Source: Streptomyces sp. NBC_00490
GTDB taxonomy: Bacteria; Actinomycetota; Actinomycetes; Streptomycetales; Streptomycetaceae
Length of the DNA: 64,000 nt
Direction: 5' to 3'
NCBI RefSeq assembly: GCF_036013645.1
Contig: NZ_CP107869.1
Span: 558,001 to 622,000, forward strand
Under the pieces are notes generated by a model. The model was not told where the DNA came from, did no database searches, and was given only the letters and a program-made list of their open reading frames with translations. A program made the translations under genes and the position numbers. Shown piece by piece: positions 32,924 through 41,251 of the stretch; the first letter of the stretch is position 1; every line of letters starts with the position of its first letter.

Positions 32924-34504
32924 CTAGGCGATCTCGTACCGGAAGTCGGCCGGAGCGGGCCGCTCGTTACCGATCATCATGATCAGCAGCGGCGCCTCGC
33001 CCGTGTGCTCCAGGCCGAGTTCCTCGATGTACGAGATGTTGTCGAAACCCAGCGCGACACCGCAGCCGAGCTCAAGAGCGGAGGCCGCCGTGTAGACGGC
33101 CTGGGACACGGCGCCGACGGTGGCGTTGACCAGCCGGTAGCCGCGGTCGCCCACGGTGTCCAGGACGGCGGTGGTACGGACCGTGGGCACGAGGACGACG
33201 CCGGCCTGTTCCAGGTTGTAGTTGGACAGGAAGTAGTTCTTCTGCAGGAACGTCCCCGGCCTGCCCTCCCTGACCATGCGCAGACCACGGCTGTCGGGGT
33301 CGTACTCGTAGGCGCCGGGGGCGAGCCCCTCGACGTGGTTGACGAAGGCGTACAGCTTCGCCAGCCGGGCATCTCCCGTGTCGCCACCGAGCCGCCCCCC
33401 GCACGTCGCGGCGGCCAGGCAGGCGGCGAGCTGATCGCCGGTGACCGGGCGCTGTGCGTCGAAACGGCCGAAGCTGCTGCGACGCCGGCGCAGCGCGCTG
33501 CGTACGTCGGTGTCCAGCGGCCGGGCGTCGGGCAGCGCGACGTGCGGCCGGGCCGGGTCCGCGGGCAAGGCGGCGGCCGGGGCGAGCGCGCCGGGAGCGG
33601 GCCGACGGCTCGCGTGCCGGGCGGTGGCGGCCTGCATCTTGCGCAGGGCGTCGAAGGTGAGGACCGTCCGGGAACGCTCGACGTCCTGGTGCCGCACGGC
33701 GGCAGGAACGGGCGATGTGTTGCGTGAACTCGCCTGTGCCCCCTGCCAGTTCAGCGGGACGACCGCGAAGATGCCCTCCTCCTCGGTGCGCACCCCGAGC
33801 AGGTGGGCGAGCCGCTCCTCGTCGAACCACAGCGCCGGTTCGATGCCCAGACCCCGCGCTCGCGCCCACATACGCCAGGTCCCCACGACGGTGCCGACGT
33901 CCATGCTCACGGCGTGGAAGGAGAAGCTGTTGTACTTGAAGGCGTTCTGCCAGTACTTGATGCCGAGCACCAGGTACTGGTCGGTGTCCGCGCCGGGAGC
34001 GTCCTCGCCCAGGGCCGCGCGCACCTCGCCGGAGACGTCGCCGGTGAGCAGCCGCCGCATGGCGTGGTGCCGGGTCGAGTAGTGGTGCACTCCGGGCGGC
34101 AGCGGCCCGCCCGGCCCGGAGACCCAGTAGACGCTGACGGGGTACAGGCCGCCTCCGGAGGCCGTGCCGCGCGACCAGTTGGCGAGCGGGTAGGACGGCA
34201 GTGCGCTCAGGTCGGTGTTGGCTTGCACACCGAGGCGACGGCCCACGAGCCCGTAGGAGTCGCGCAGCATGCCGGAGAGCGAGTCGAGGTCGAACGGCAC
34301 CTCACCGTACGGGGCTTCGGACAGTCCACGCTCCAGGGTCGCCTCGGCCTCACAACCGCCGTCGGGCAGCGGCACGATGTCCGTGCCGGGGTAGAACTTG
34401 GTCTTGCGCGGGCTGTCGGCCCAGTTCGGTACGAAGTCGGCCGGTGGCATCGGGACCCGGCCGCGCTGCAGGATGGCAGCGGCGTAGTCATGGGCGTACC
34501 CCAT
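32924..34504 (-). CDS. SagB-type FMN-dependent azoline dehydrogenase
   Basis: 526 aa from ATG at 34504 with AAGGAG 7 nt upstream. The protein has two nitroreductase-like halves. The second half carries the SagB pattern: LDTDVRSALRRRRSSFGRFD (FMN-binding RRS), GGRLGGDTGDARLAKLYAFV, LAPGAYEYDPDSRGLRMV, QKNYFLSNYNLEQAGVVLVP, and ELGCGVALGFDNISYIEELG. It should oxidise azolines to thiazoles/oxazoles with FMN. So at least some rings are expected to be aromatic. It stands between YcaO 2 and LanB-N in the operon. Confidence 0.9.
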   Translation of the reverse strand: MGYAHDYAAAILQRGRVPMPPADFVPNWADSPRKTKFYPGTDIVPLPDGGCEAEATLERGLSEAPYGEVPFDLDSLSGMLRDSYGLVGRRLGVQANTDLSALPSYPLANWSRGTASGGGLYPVSVYWVSGPGGPLPPGVHHYSTRHHAMRRLLTGDVSGEVRAALGEDAPGADTDQYLVLGIKYWQNAFKYNSFSFHAVSMDVGTVVGTWRMWARARGLGIEPALWFDEERLAHLLGVRTEEEGIFAVVPLNWQGAQASSRNTSPVPAAVRHQDVERSRTVLTFDALRKMQAATARHASRRPAPGALAPAAALPADPARPHVALPDARPLDTDVRSALRRRRSSFGRFDAQRPVTGDQLAACLAAATCGGRLGGDTGDARLAKLYAFVNHVEGLAPGAYEYDPDSRGLRMVREGRPGTFLQKNYFLSNYNLEQAGVVLVPTVRTTAVLDTVGDRGYRLVNATVGAVSQAVYTAASALELGCGVALGFDNISYIEELGLEHTGEAPLLIMMIGNERPAPADFRYEIA

Positions 34505-34582
34505 GGAGAACTCCTTGGTCACGTTCGAGGTCTGAGCTCGGTCGCACGCCCGGCCCCTCACCACGAGGGACGGGCGTCCGGG

Positions 34583-36550
34583 TCACGGAAAGGGATGGGG
34601 CGCCGGGTTGAAGTCGGCCGGCACCAGATCGCGCTCGCGCAGGCCGGCCTCCCGCAGTGCGGTGCGCAGCCGCGGCATTCCGAGCGCGCGCTGGCGCGTC
34701 CAGCCGAAGTCGATCGGCAGCAGACCGGGCACGATGACACCGACCGTCGTCAGCCCCAGGTCCCGCTGTTCCGGCATGGTCTGGTCGACCACGACGACGT
34801 CGAACCCGGCGCCGGTGACCGCCTCGACGCAGCGCGTCAGGTCGTCGCGGAGGTCGTCGGAGACGGGCAGCACGGAGCCGTTCGCGTACAGCTCGCTCAT
34901 GGAGCGTTGGGGCCGGCGGGGTGCGCCCGGTGCGCCGATCAGGAAGTGGGCGTGCTCCCCCATCTCCGGTATGCCGTACGCGAGCGGATGGTCGTGCAGC
35001 GCCTCGACCTTGGCGAAGTCGGTGGCCATGGCGCGCAGCCGTGCCTCGTCGCGTTCGGTGCGGCCCTGGAGGTTGACGGCGTCGGTGCCGATCTCGCAGA
35101 GCGCCCCGGCCAGCGCGGACTCCGGGTCGAGTCCCGCGCCCGCGCCGAAACACATGCGGCCCAGGCCCCCGTCGGGGCGTACGGCGACGCCCGTGACGAC
35201 GGGGATCGGGAAGGAGATCCGGGTGTCGAAGAAGCGGGCCTCGTAGCCGTACATCTCCAGCCGGTCGACCATCTGCCGGGTGGCGGGCCGGGTACTGGTG
35301 CGCGGGTCGATCTCGGGGAGCGCCGCCTGCCCGTACCAGGTGAGCAGGAAGGCATCGCGTTCGACGACCTCCATCAGGCCCCAGTAGACGGCTTCCTCCA
35401 GACAGCCGCCGGAGGCACAGCCGTTGGAACTCTCCTGGACGAAGCGGTTCTCCAGGCCGGGCGCGTGGTAGTACGTCAGCACCTCGGGGACCAGGATCGG
35501 CCGGCTGTCGCGCAGGGAGTACCCCCACACCCAGGGGATCTCGCGGTCGGGTGTGAAGGGGGCGACACGCGGGTTGGCGCGGTGGAACTCGGGCGAGTAC
35601 AGCCCGCACTCCCGGGCGTCGAGGGCGTGTTCGCCGCGCGCCCGCAGTCCGGTCAGGGAGTCCCGCACGCCGGCGGCCCTGGCCCGGGCACGCATGCCCG
35701 CGTAGCGCTCCAGGCCCTCCAGTACGCCGATCCGCTCGCTCTGCGCGAAGGTGTCGGCGTGTCCGCCCCAGAACGTCTCGCGCAGGTACTCGCCCGACCG
35801 CATCGAGAAGCAGCCGATGGTGGCGGAGGTGGACAGCGACGACACGTCGTGGATGACGGACGGGCCAAGGGATCCGCACACGGGGTTGGCGTAGGGCTCG
35901 ACGGGCAGCTCGTACGCGCTGATGTCCCGTATCCGGAAGGTGCCCGGTTTGTGCTTGGGGGCGGGGCGCAGGGTGAGGACCACGGCCTCGGCGGTGTCCT
36001 GCTCACTGCGGCCGCAGCGTGGGCACTCCGGGTCGGGCACCAGCGGGTAGTGACGCACCATCAAGGTCGCCAGGTCCACGAGGTGGATGGCGGGGAACGT
36101 TCCGGTGCGCGGTCCGGTGCCCTCCAGCCGGGCGGCGATCAGCCCGGCCAGCGCGGACGCGGTGAACGGGGTGACGTACGGCGACTCGCCGGAGGCCCGG
36201 GTACCGGAGCCGAGTTCGAGTGCCTCCCGCAGCGCGATGGACCGCACAGCCTGCCAGCGCCGTGCCAGACAGCGGGCGCACGGCCGGGCGGGTGTTTCGT
36301 CCACCTCGCCGGATCCGGCTGTACACCCGCCCGGGTCCGGGAAGGGCCCGACGACGGCGTGCCGACCGTAGAACCGCACGGGTACGGAGCCGGGCACGGT
36401 GTCCGGCGCCGCGTCGGCGAAAGCGTCGTGGACACCCAGGGGCGCCACGTCGAGCGGTGCCCCCGTGCCGTGGGCGGCAAGACCACGGCGGAGCCGTTCA
36501 GCCAGGTCCCCGCAGGAGCGCTCCAGCGGATCGGTGGTCTCAGCGGGCAT
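34583..36550 (-). CDS. YcaO-type azoline cyclodehydratase 2
   Basis: 655 aa from ATG at 36550, overlapping the ThiF-like gene by 11 bp. Domain plan as in YcaO 1: CARC (C91/C94) and CPRC (C176/C179) in the N-terminal part, then the YcaO domain with ESSNGCASGGCLEEAVYWGL and EVVERDAFLLTWYG, ending in PAPHPFP. Long stretches match YcaO 1 closely (IPWVWGYSLRDSRPILVP against IPWVWGHSLRDDRPILVP), so the two arose by duplication. The linker between the Cys pairs is shorter here. It is directly coupled to the leader-binding gene, which suggests that it is the main cyclase, with YcaO 1 acting on other residues. Confidence 0.9.
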   Translation of the reverse strand: MPAETTDPLERSCGDLAERLRRGLAAHGTGAPLDVAPLGVHDAFADAAPDTVPGSVPVRFYGRHAVVGPFPDPGGCTAGSGEVDETPARPCARCLARRWQAVRSIALREALELGSGTRASGESPYVTPFTASALAGLIAARLEGTGPRTGTFPAIHLVDLATLMVRHYPLVPDPECPRCGRSEQDTAEAVVLTLRPAPKHKPGTFRIRDISAYELPVEPYANPVCGSLGPSVIHDVSSLSTSATIGCFSMRSGEYLRETFWGGHADTFAQSERIGVLEGLERYAGMRARARAAGVRDSLTGLRARGEHALDARECGLYSPEFHRANPRVAPFTPDREIPWVWGYSLRDSRPILVPEVLTYYHAPGLENRFVQESSNGCASGGCLEEAVYWGLMEVVERDAFLLTWYGQAALPEIDPRTSTRPATRQMVDRLEMYGYEARFFDTRISFPIPVVTGVAVRPDGGLGRMCFGAGAGLDPESALAGALCEIGTDAVNLQGRTERDEARLRAMATDFAKVEALHDHPLAYGIPEMGEHAHFLIGAPGAPRRPQRSMSELYANGSVLPVSDDLRDDLTRCVEAVTGAGFDVVVVDQTMPEQRDLGLTTVGVIVPGLLPIDFGWTRQRALGMPRLRTALREAGLRERDLVPADFNPAPHPFP

Positions 36551-38759
36551 CGCTGCCGCCCGTGGCCGCGGTGGTGAGCAGGATCCGGGCCGTGCTGATG
36601 CCGCCCTCGGGGAGGTCGGCCGGGGTGGTGGGCACGTGGAGCACGTCCCGCCCCGCGCCGCGCAGCCGCTCGAGCACCGCGTCGAAGGTGGTGGCGGTGC
36701 CGTCCGCGGCAACGGAACCGCCGGTCACCGCGATCGTGCCGGCAGCGAGGTCCCGCAGCAGCGGGTCGCCGGTGTCGACCGCCTGCGTGGCGTCCTCCGC
36801 GGCGAGCTGGATCTGCCCCAACAGGTCGCGCAGCGCCGCACAGGCCGCCGCCCGGCGAGACAGGCCCGCGCCGACCGCCCAGCGCCCGCCGCTCTCACGG
36901 GCCAGGACGACCTGGGCCGAGGAATGCGCGCCCTCGCCCAGATCGACGAGCTCCGCCTCGATGTCCAGGTTGGCCGCCGACTTGAGCAGGAAGACCAGCT
37001 CCGGGTCGGCGTCCGCGGTCACGGTGCCGGTCCGGGCGGCGCCGCGGACGGCGCGCAGCAGCGCGTCATGGGCCAGCGCCGACAGCAGTCCGCGTCCCGC
37101 CGCCTCCTCCGCCGTGCCGCCGGCACCTGTGCCCGCGGCCGTCGCCTGGTGCAGCCGCTGCCGGTTGTACGCGCCGAAGGGGCGCACGGCGGCCGCGGGC
37201 ACCGCGACCGGCTCCTTGGTGAGCAGCGAGGTCGCCGTGATCCAGGCGGTGACGTCCTCCCCGGTCCAGCCGGTGCCCGCGCCCGTCGTCAGGGCGTCGG
37301 GGCCGACAGCCGCGACCGCACCGGCGCGGTCCTGCGTGGCCACCAGGGGCACCACGTGCTCCACGTACGCCTCGGCCGCCGCGTACAGCGCCCGGGTGCG
37401 CGCACCCGCGAGATGGTGCACGTCGAAAGCGGCGATCCTGCGGCTCACGCCGTGGCCCAGTGCCACCTCGACCCGGCTGATCTTCAACGGGGTCTGGGTC
37501 AGGCCCTCGTCGTCGTACCGGCTGAAGACCCCGGTGTACGGGCGGACCAGCGCTGTGCTGACCCGGTTCAGCTCGTCGACCAGCGACTGCGCCTCACGGG
37601 CCGTGTCCACCGTCGGGGTGACCGGCAGCGAGAGCCCTTCGGGCAGCTCCGCGGCCCGTTCCTCGGCGAGAAGGGCACAGCGGCCGCAGCGCGGGTGGGG
37701 CAGGACCGGCTCGGCCATGACGTCCAGCGACTCGAGATCCTGGACGAGGACCTGACGGTCCGTCTCCGCGGGCAGCGCGCCCGTGACGATCCGGAAGACC
37801 TCGTAGCCCAGGAGGTTGCCCGACATCGCGGCGACCGGGCCCAGCAGCGGACCGCCGGCGTCCGGCGCCGGGGTGACGGTACCGGCCGCGATCCCGCTCC
37901 ACAGGTCGGCGGCCGCACCGGAGTCGACGTTGCCGCCGAGCCGCAGCACCGCGCAGCACAGGCAGCCGGTGGAAGCGGCGGTGGACAGCGGACCGGTGAC
38001 GGCCCGCTCGCCGAAGGTCCAGGCGGGGATCAGCGTTTTCCCCTCGGGCACCTCGTCGGCGAGCAGCCGCTGGGCGCGGGCGGCTGCGTCCACACCGGTG
38101 ACGACCACCACGTCGTACTCGCCGAGGCGGTCCCAGCCGGTGCGGTCCTCACCACCCGCCTCCGCACCGATCCGGTCGAGCCGCACCGTGCAGCCGTCCG
38201 CGCTCGCCTCGTGCGCCTCGGACTCGACATCGGCGAAGACGGTCGTGACGCCGATGCGCGCACAGCCGTTGCGGACCAGGCTCAACGCGCACCAGCGCGC
38301 GACCGCGTCGTCGCCGAGCACCGCGACCGAGGTGTTCCTGAACCGCGAGAACCGCTCGACGGCGCCGTCGACGTAGTGGTCGACGTACGCGATCTGCGCG
38401 CCGAACCGCCGCGTCACGTCCGCGCCGAGCCCGGCGAAGTCGCCGTCCTCGGCCTCCGGTATGTCGCGGGCGAACCCCCGCTCGTACAGCGTCTTGACCA
38501 GTTCGGCCGCCATGGCCCGCTGGGCCGGGCCGAAGCCCTGGCAGACGTCGGCCAGTCGGTGGTGCCCGGCCAGGTGCGGGACCAGAAGGGAAGCGAAGCG
38601 GTAGGCGGTACGGCCTGTGAGATGGAAGCCGCCGTCGGCGTTGTGGAAGAGAACCCCGCCCGGGGTCTCGGTGAACAGCACGTCCCGGCGGATGCGGGGC
38701 CGGGTGCCGGCGAGCGAGTCGAACGTGTCGGTCATTGCTTCGGCGATGGCTTCAGCCAT
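36540..38759 (-). CDS. TOMM leader-binding ThiF-like protein fused to a degenerate YcaO domain
   Basis: 739 aa from ATG at 38759, 6 bp behind the SARP stop. Residues about 20-105 form a winged-helix RRE-like unit (VLFHNADGGFHLTGRTAYRF). Residues about 140-370 are an E1/ThiF-like Rossmann fold (NTSVAVLGDDAVARWCALSL) with zinc ligands CLCC (266-269) and CGRC (358-361). This part should bind the leader and hand it to the YcaOs. The rest (about 385-739) follows the YcaO layout (LVRPYTGVFSRYDDEG; ATAAGTGAGGTAEEAAGRGL; LLSALAHDALLRAVRG), but the ATP/Mg residues of SNG and ExxERD are replaced (ATA, SALAHD). It is therefore a likely non-catalytic scaffold. Confidence 0.82.
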   Translation of the reverse strand: MAEAIAEAMTDTFDSLAGTRPRIRRDVLFTETPGGVLFHNADGGFHLTGRTAYRFASLLVPHLAGHHRLADVCQGFGPAQRAMAAELVKTLYERGFARDIPEAEDGDFAGLGADVTRRFGAQIAYVDHYVDGAVERFSRFRNTSVAVLGDDAVARWCALSLVRNGCARIGVTTVFADVESEAHEASADGCTVRLDRIGAEAGGEDRTGWDRLGEYDVVVVTGVDAAARAQRLLADEVPEGKTLIPAWTFGERAVTGPLSTAASTGCLCCAVLRLGGNVDSGAAADLWSGIAAGTVTPAPDAGGPLLGPVAAMSGNLLGYEVFRIVTGALPAETDRQVLVQDLESLDVMAEPVLPHPRCGRCALLAEERAAELPEGLSLPVTPTVDTAREAQSLVDELNRVSTALVRPYTGVFSRYDDEGLTQTPLKISRVEVALGHGVSRRIAAFDVHHLAGARTRALYAAAEAYVEHVVPLVATQDRAGAVAAVGPDALTTGAGTGWTGEDVTAWITATSLLTKEPVAVPAAAVRPFGAYNRQRLHQATAAGTGAGGTAEEAAGRGLLSALAHDALLRAVRGAARTGTVTADADPELVFLLKSAANLDIEAELVDLGEGAHSSAQVVLARESGGRWAVGAGLSRRAAACAALRDLLGQIQLAAEDATQAVDTGDPLLRDLAAGTIAVTGGSVAADGTATTFDAVLERLRGAGRDVLHVPTTPADLPEGGISTARILLTTAATGGSDAR

Positions 38760-38765
38760 TAGGGA

Positions 38766-40577
38766 TCACACCTTCTCTGTCCGGTCTGCCGTCCGGAGCT
38801 CTGTCCGGTCGAGTTCGTTCGGGGCGTGGCCGCGTGCGTACACGCGGAGCAGGTCGTGCACCCGGTAGGGGCCGGGCGGCCCTTCCTCCAGAAATCCGGC
38901 GTCCGCGAGCCGTTCCAGGACGCTCTCGGCTTCGGGGGCCGCCATCTGGAGCACCGGTGCGCAGTCCTGTGCCCGCAGCGCGTTCAGGGGCAGCCGCCCG
39001 ATCCGTACGAAGGCCTCGGCCAGCCTGGGATCGATCCGGGCGAACGCTTGGCGGAGTACGTGTGCGACGGACATCCGGGGTGAGTCGGCCAACGACAGCC
39101 GGGCGAGCGGGTCCTCGGCCAGCCAGTCGACCCCGTCGGCGAGCCGCAGCCCGGGGCGGGTCAGCAGCCGGGCGGCCATGATGCGCAGGGCGAGCGGATA
39201 GTGACCACAGGCCGCCGCGAGTCGCCGGGCCGCCTCGGGCTCGGCCTCCACACGCTCGGCACCGAGTACGGCGCGCAGCAACCCGTGGGCGTCCTCGTCG
39301 TCGAAGGTGGAGAGCCGGTGCACCCAGCCGCCGTGGGTGGCGATCAGACTCGCGAGCCCCATCCGGCTGGTGACGATGGCGGCACCGCCAAGACGGGCCG
39401 ACAGCACGGGTCTCACCTGGTCGGCGTCCACCACGTCATCGAGGACGAGGAGCGCCGCATCACCGGGCCGACGGTCGCGCAGGGCCGCGGCCACATCCTC
39501 CGCCACCGCGGACGAACTGCGCGGCACCCCGTCCGGGTGGACCATCCGCACCAGCAGCCGACCGGCGGGGAAGCTGTCCCGCACCAGGTGGGCGACGTGG
39601 TGGGCGAGGGCCGACTTACCGATGCCCGGCGCTCCGGACACCAGCACGGTCACGGGTTCGCCGTCGCTGTTCCCGGCCGCGGTGAGGCGGGCCACCATGG
39701 CGGTGACCTCGGCCGTCCGCCCGGTGAAGGACGGCACCCCCGGCACGGGGACCACCAGCGACGGTCCCGGTTGCGCGGCGCCCGCCCCCTGTTCCGGTGC
39801 GGGCGCCCACGACCTCGGCCGTGCCTCGGCCGCGCTCCCCAGGTCCTCGCCGCGCAGGACGGCCAGTTCAAGTCTCTGCAGCGCCGGGGACGGGTCCACG
39901 CCCAGCTCATCGTGGAGGTACTCCTTGACCCGCCGGTACTCCGCCAGCGCCTCGGCCTGCCGGCCGCTGCGATAGAGGGCCTCGATCAGTTGCTCGCGGA
40001 ACCGCTCGTGGCCGGGGTGCTTGCGGGTCAATCCCCACAGTTCGACGAGCGCCTCGCCACAGTGACCAAGACGCAACTGCAGGTGGCAGACGCGTTCCAA
40101 GGTCCTCAGCCGTTCCTCCTCGAGCCGGGGCACCTCGTCGCGGTGGAGCACGTCGGAGCGGACGTTGGCCAGCAGCGGCCCCTCCCACAGCGACAGCGCG
40201 TCCTTGAGGAGACGGAGTTCGGTCTCCGGGGTGCGGGACGACTCCGCCCGGGCCAACCCTTCCCGAAATCCGATCAGGTCCAGGGCCCGCGGTCCGGCGG
40301 TGATCCGGTAGCCGCCGGGCACCGCTTCGACGGACGTCTCGATCACCCCGTGCCGGGTGAAGAGCTGCCGCAGCCGCAGGACGCAGGTCTGGAGCGCGGC
40401 CCGGGCTGTGACGGGCTGTTCCTCGCCCCAGATGGCCCGTTGCAGGTATTCGGCGGAGACGACCGTGTTGGCGTGCAGCAGAAGCACGGCCAGCAGGATG
40501 GTGGGTTTGGAAGGCTGGAGTACTGCGGTGTCTGAGCCGTCGGTGAGGCTCAGCGGCCCGAGAATGCGAAACCGCAT
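38766..40577 (-). CDS. SARP/AfsR-like regulator with NB-ARC domain
   Basis: 603 aa from ATG at 40577. N-terminal OmpR-like DNA-binding domain (MRFRILGPLSLTDGSDTAVL; LLLHANTVVSAEYLQRAIWG; ALQTCVLRLRQLF; VPGGYRI), then the bacterial transcriptional activator domain (LLKDALSLWEGPLLANV; LIEALYRSGRQAEALAEYRR; HDELGVDPSPALQRLE), then NB-ARC with Walker A VSGAPGIGKSALAHHV and LLVLDDVVDADQVRP, and a winged-helix tail. There are no TPR repeats, so it is a medium-size SARP. It is the first regulator of the biosynthetic operon and probably binds the TGTCAG repeats near 23.6 kb. Confidence 0.9.
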   Translation of the reverse strand: MRFRILGPLSLTDGSDTAVLQPSKPTILLAVLLLHANTVVSAEYLQRAIWGEEQPVTARAALQTCVLRLRQLFTRHGVIETSVEAVPGGYRITAGPRALDLIGFREGLARAESSRTPETELRLLKDALSLWEGPLLANVRSDVLHRDEVPRLEEERLRTLERVCHLQLRLGHCGEALVELWGLTRKHPGHERFREQLIEALYRSGRQAEALAEYRRVKEYLHDELGVDPSPALQRLELAVLRGEDLGSAAEARPRSWAPAPEQGAGAAQPGPSLVVPVPGVPSFTGRTAEVTAMVARLTAAGNSDGEPVTVLVSGAPGIGKSALAHHVAHLVRDSFPAGRLLVRMVHPDGVPRSSSAVAEDVAAALRDRRPGDAALLVLDDVVDADQVRPVLSARLGGAAIVTSRMGLASLIATHGGWVHRLSTFDDEDAHGLLRAVLGAERVEAEPEAARRLAAACGHYPLALRIMAARLLTRPGLRLADGVDWLAEDPLARLSLADSPRMSVAHVLRQAFARIDPRLAEAFVRIGRLPLNALRAQDCAPVLQMAAPEAESVLERLADAGFLEEGPPGPYRVHDLLRVYARGHAPNELDRTELRTADRTEKV

Positions 40578-40586
40578 CGCGTCCGC

Positions 40587-40754
40587 CTAGTCCCAGCCGT
40601 TGACCAGTTTGCAGACCGGGACGACGGCCGCAGCGACTTCCTCGTCCGGCGCCGGCGCCGCGGGCCCCTCGACGCCGGACGCCGCCGCGGCACCGCTCGA
40701 GGCCGATACCACGACGAGAGCGAACCCCAGCGCGGTGACGACCCGCGCGGGCAC
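40587..40754 (-). CDS. Small secreted peptide upstream of the SARP gene
   Basis: 55 aa from GTG at 40754, which follows AGGAAG by 6 nt. Residues 1 to about 26 form a signal peptide (PARVVTALGFALVVVSASSG, cut near AAAASG). The mature part is about 30 aa, rich in Ala/Pro/Glu, with a single Cys and the end VVPVCKLVNGWD. The SARP gene starts 9 bp behind its stop, so they are one transcript. I do not know a family. It may be an exported signal or a non-functional leader ORF. It is not like the precursor at 23715. Confidence 0.55.
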   Translation of the reverse strand: MPARVVTALGFALVVVSASSGAAAASGVEGPAAPAPDEEVAAAVVPVCKLVNGWD

Positions 40755-41251
40755 GGATGACTTCCTACAGGGCAGTGTCCCGGTCACGATCTCCCCCAGG
40801 GTCGGAACTCCTCACCGGATCGCTTCCGGCCATTTCGACGATGCCAGCGCGAAAGCCGCACCAGAGGAGACACCGGTGTCAGCATGCTGACAGGGGCCAG
40901 CGGCCGGGCTACAGGATCGTGACACCGCCTGACCGGAACCCGTCACCGAGGAGGGCGGCACCCGCCCTTGACCAGGGGCGCGCCCAACACCAGGGGGCCC
41001 TCGGTCCGGTTGCCGGGATGACGCCTGTGATCCGCCGCTGTCGCCGGTGACACGTACGCCTCCGACGCGACTGGACGCGGCCTCTACCGATCTCCGAGGT
41101 GAACTGGGGCTTCCCCTGCGCCCAGGCGCCAAGCCGGTCCGGTGTAGCCGCCGTTGGCCCACAGCAGCATGGCCGTGCGGAAAACTGGCGCAGGCGCGGC
41201 AACCATGGCGCGTCTTCCGCAGAGCCCGCTGCGACCCCGACCCTGGGCCTG
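40755..41251. other. 497-bp region at the right cluster edge
   Basis: No gene is supported. It must contain the promoter of the - strand operon that begins at 40754. I could not place -10/-35 boxes with confidence. No IS relics are seen here, unlike the left edge. Confidence 0.4.
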
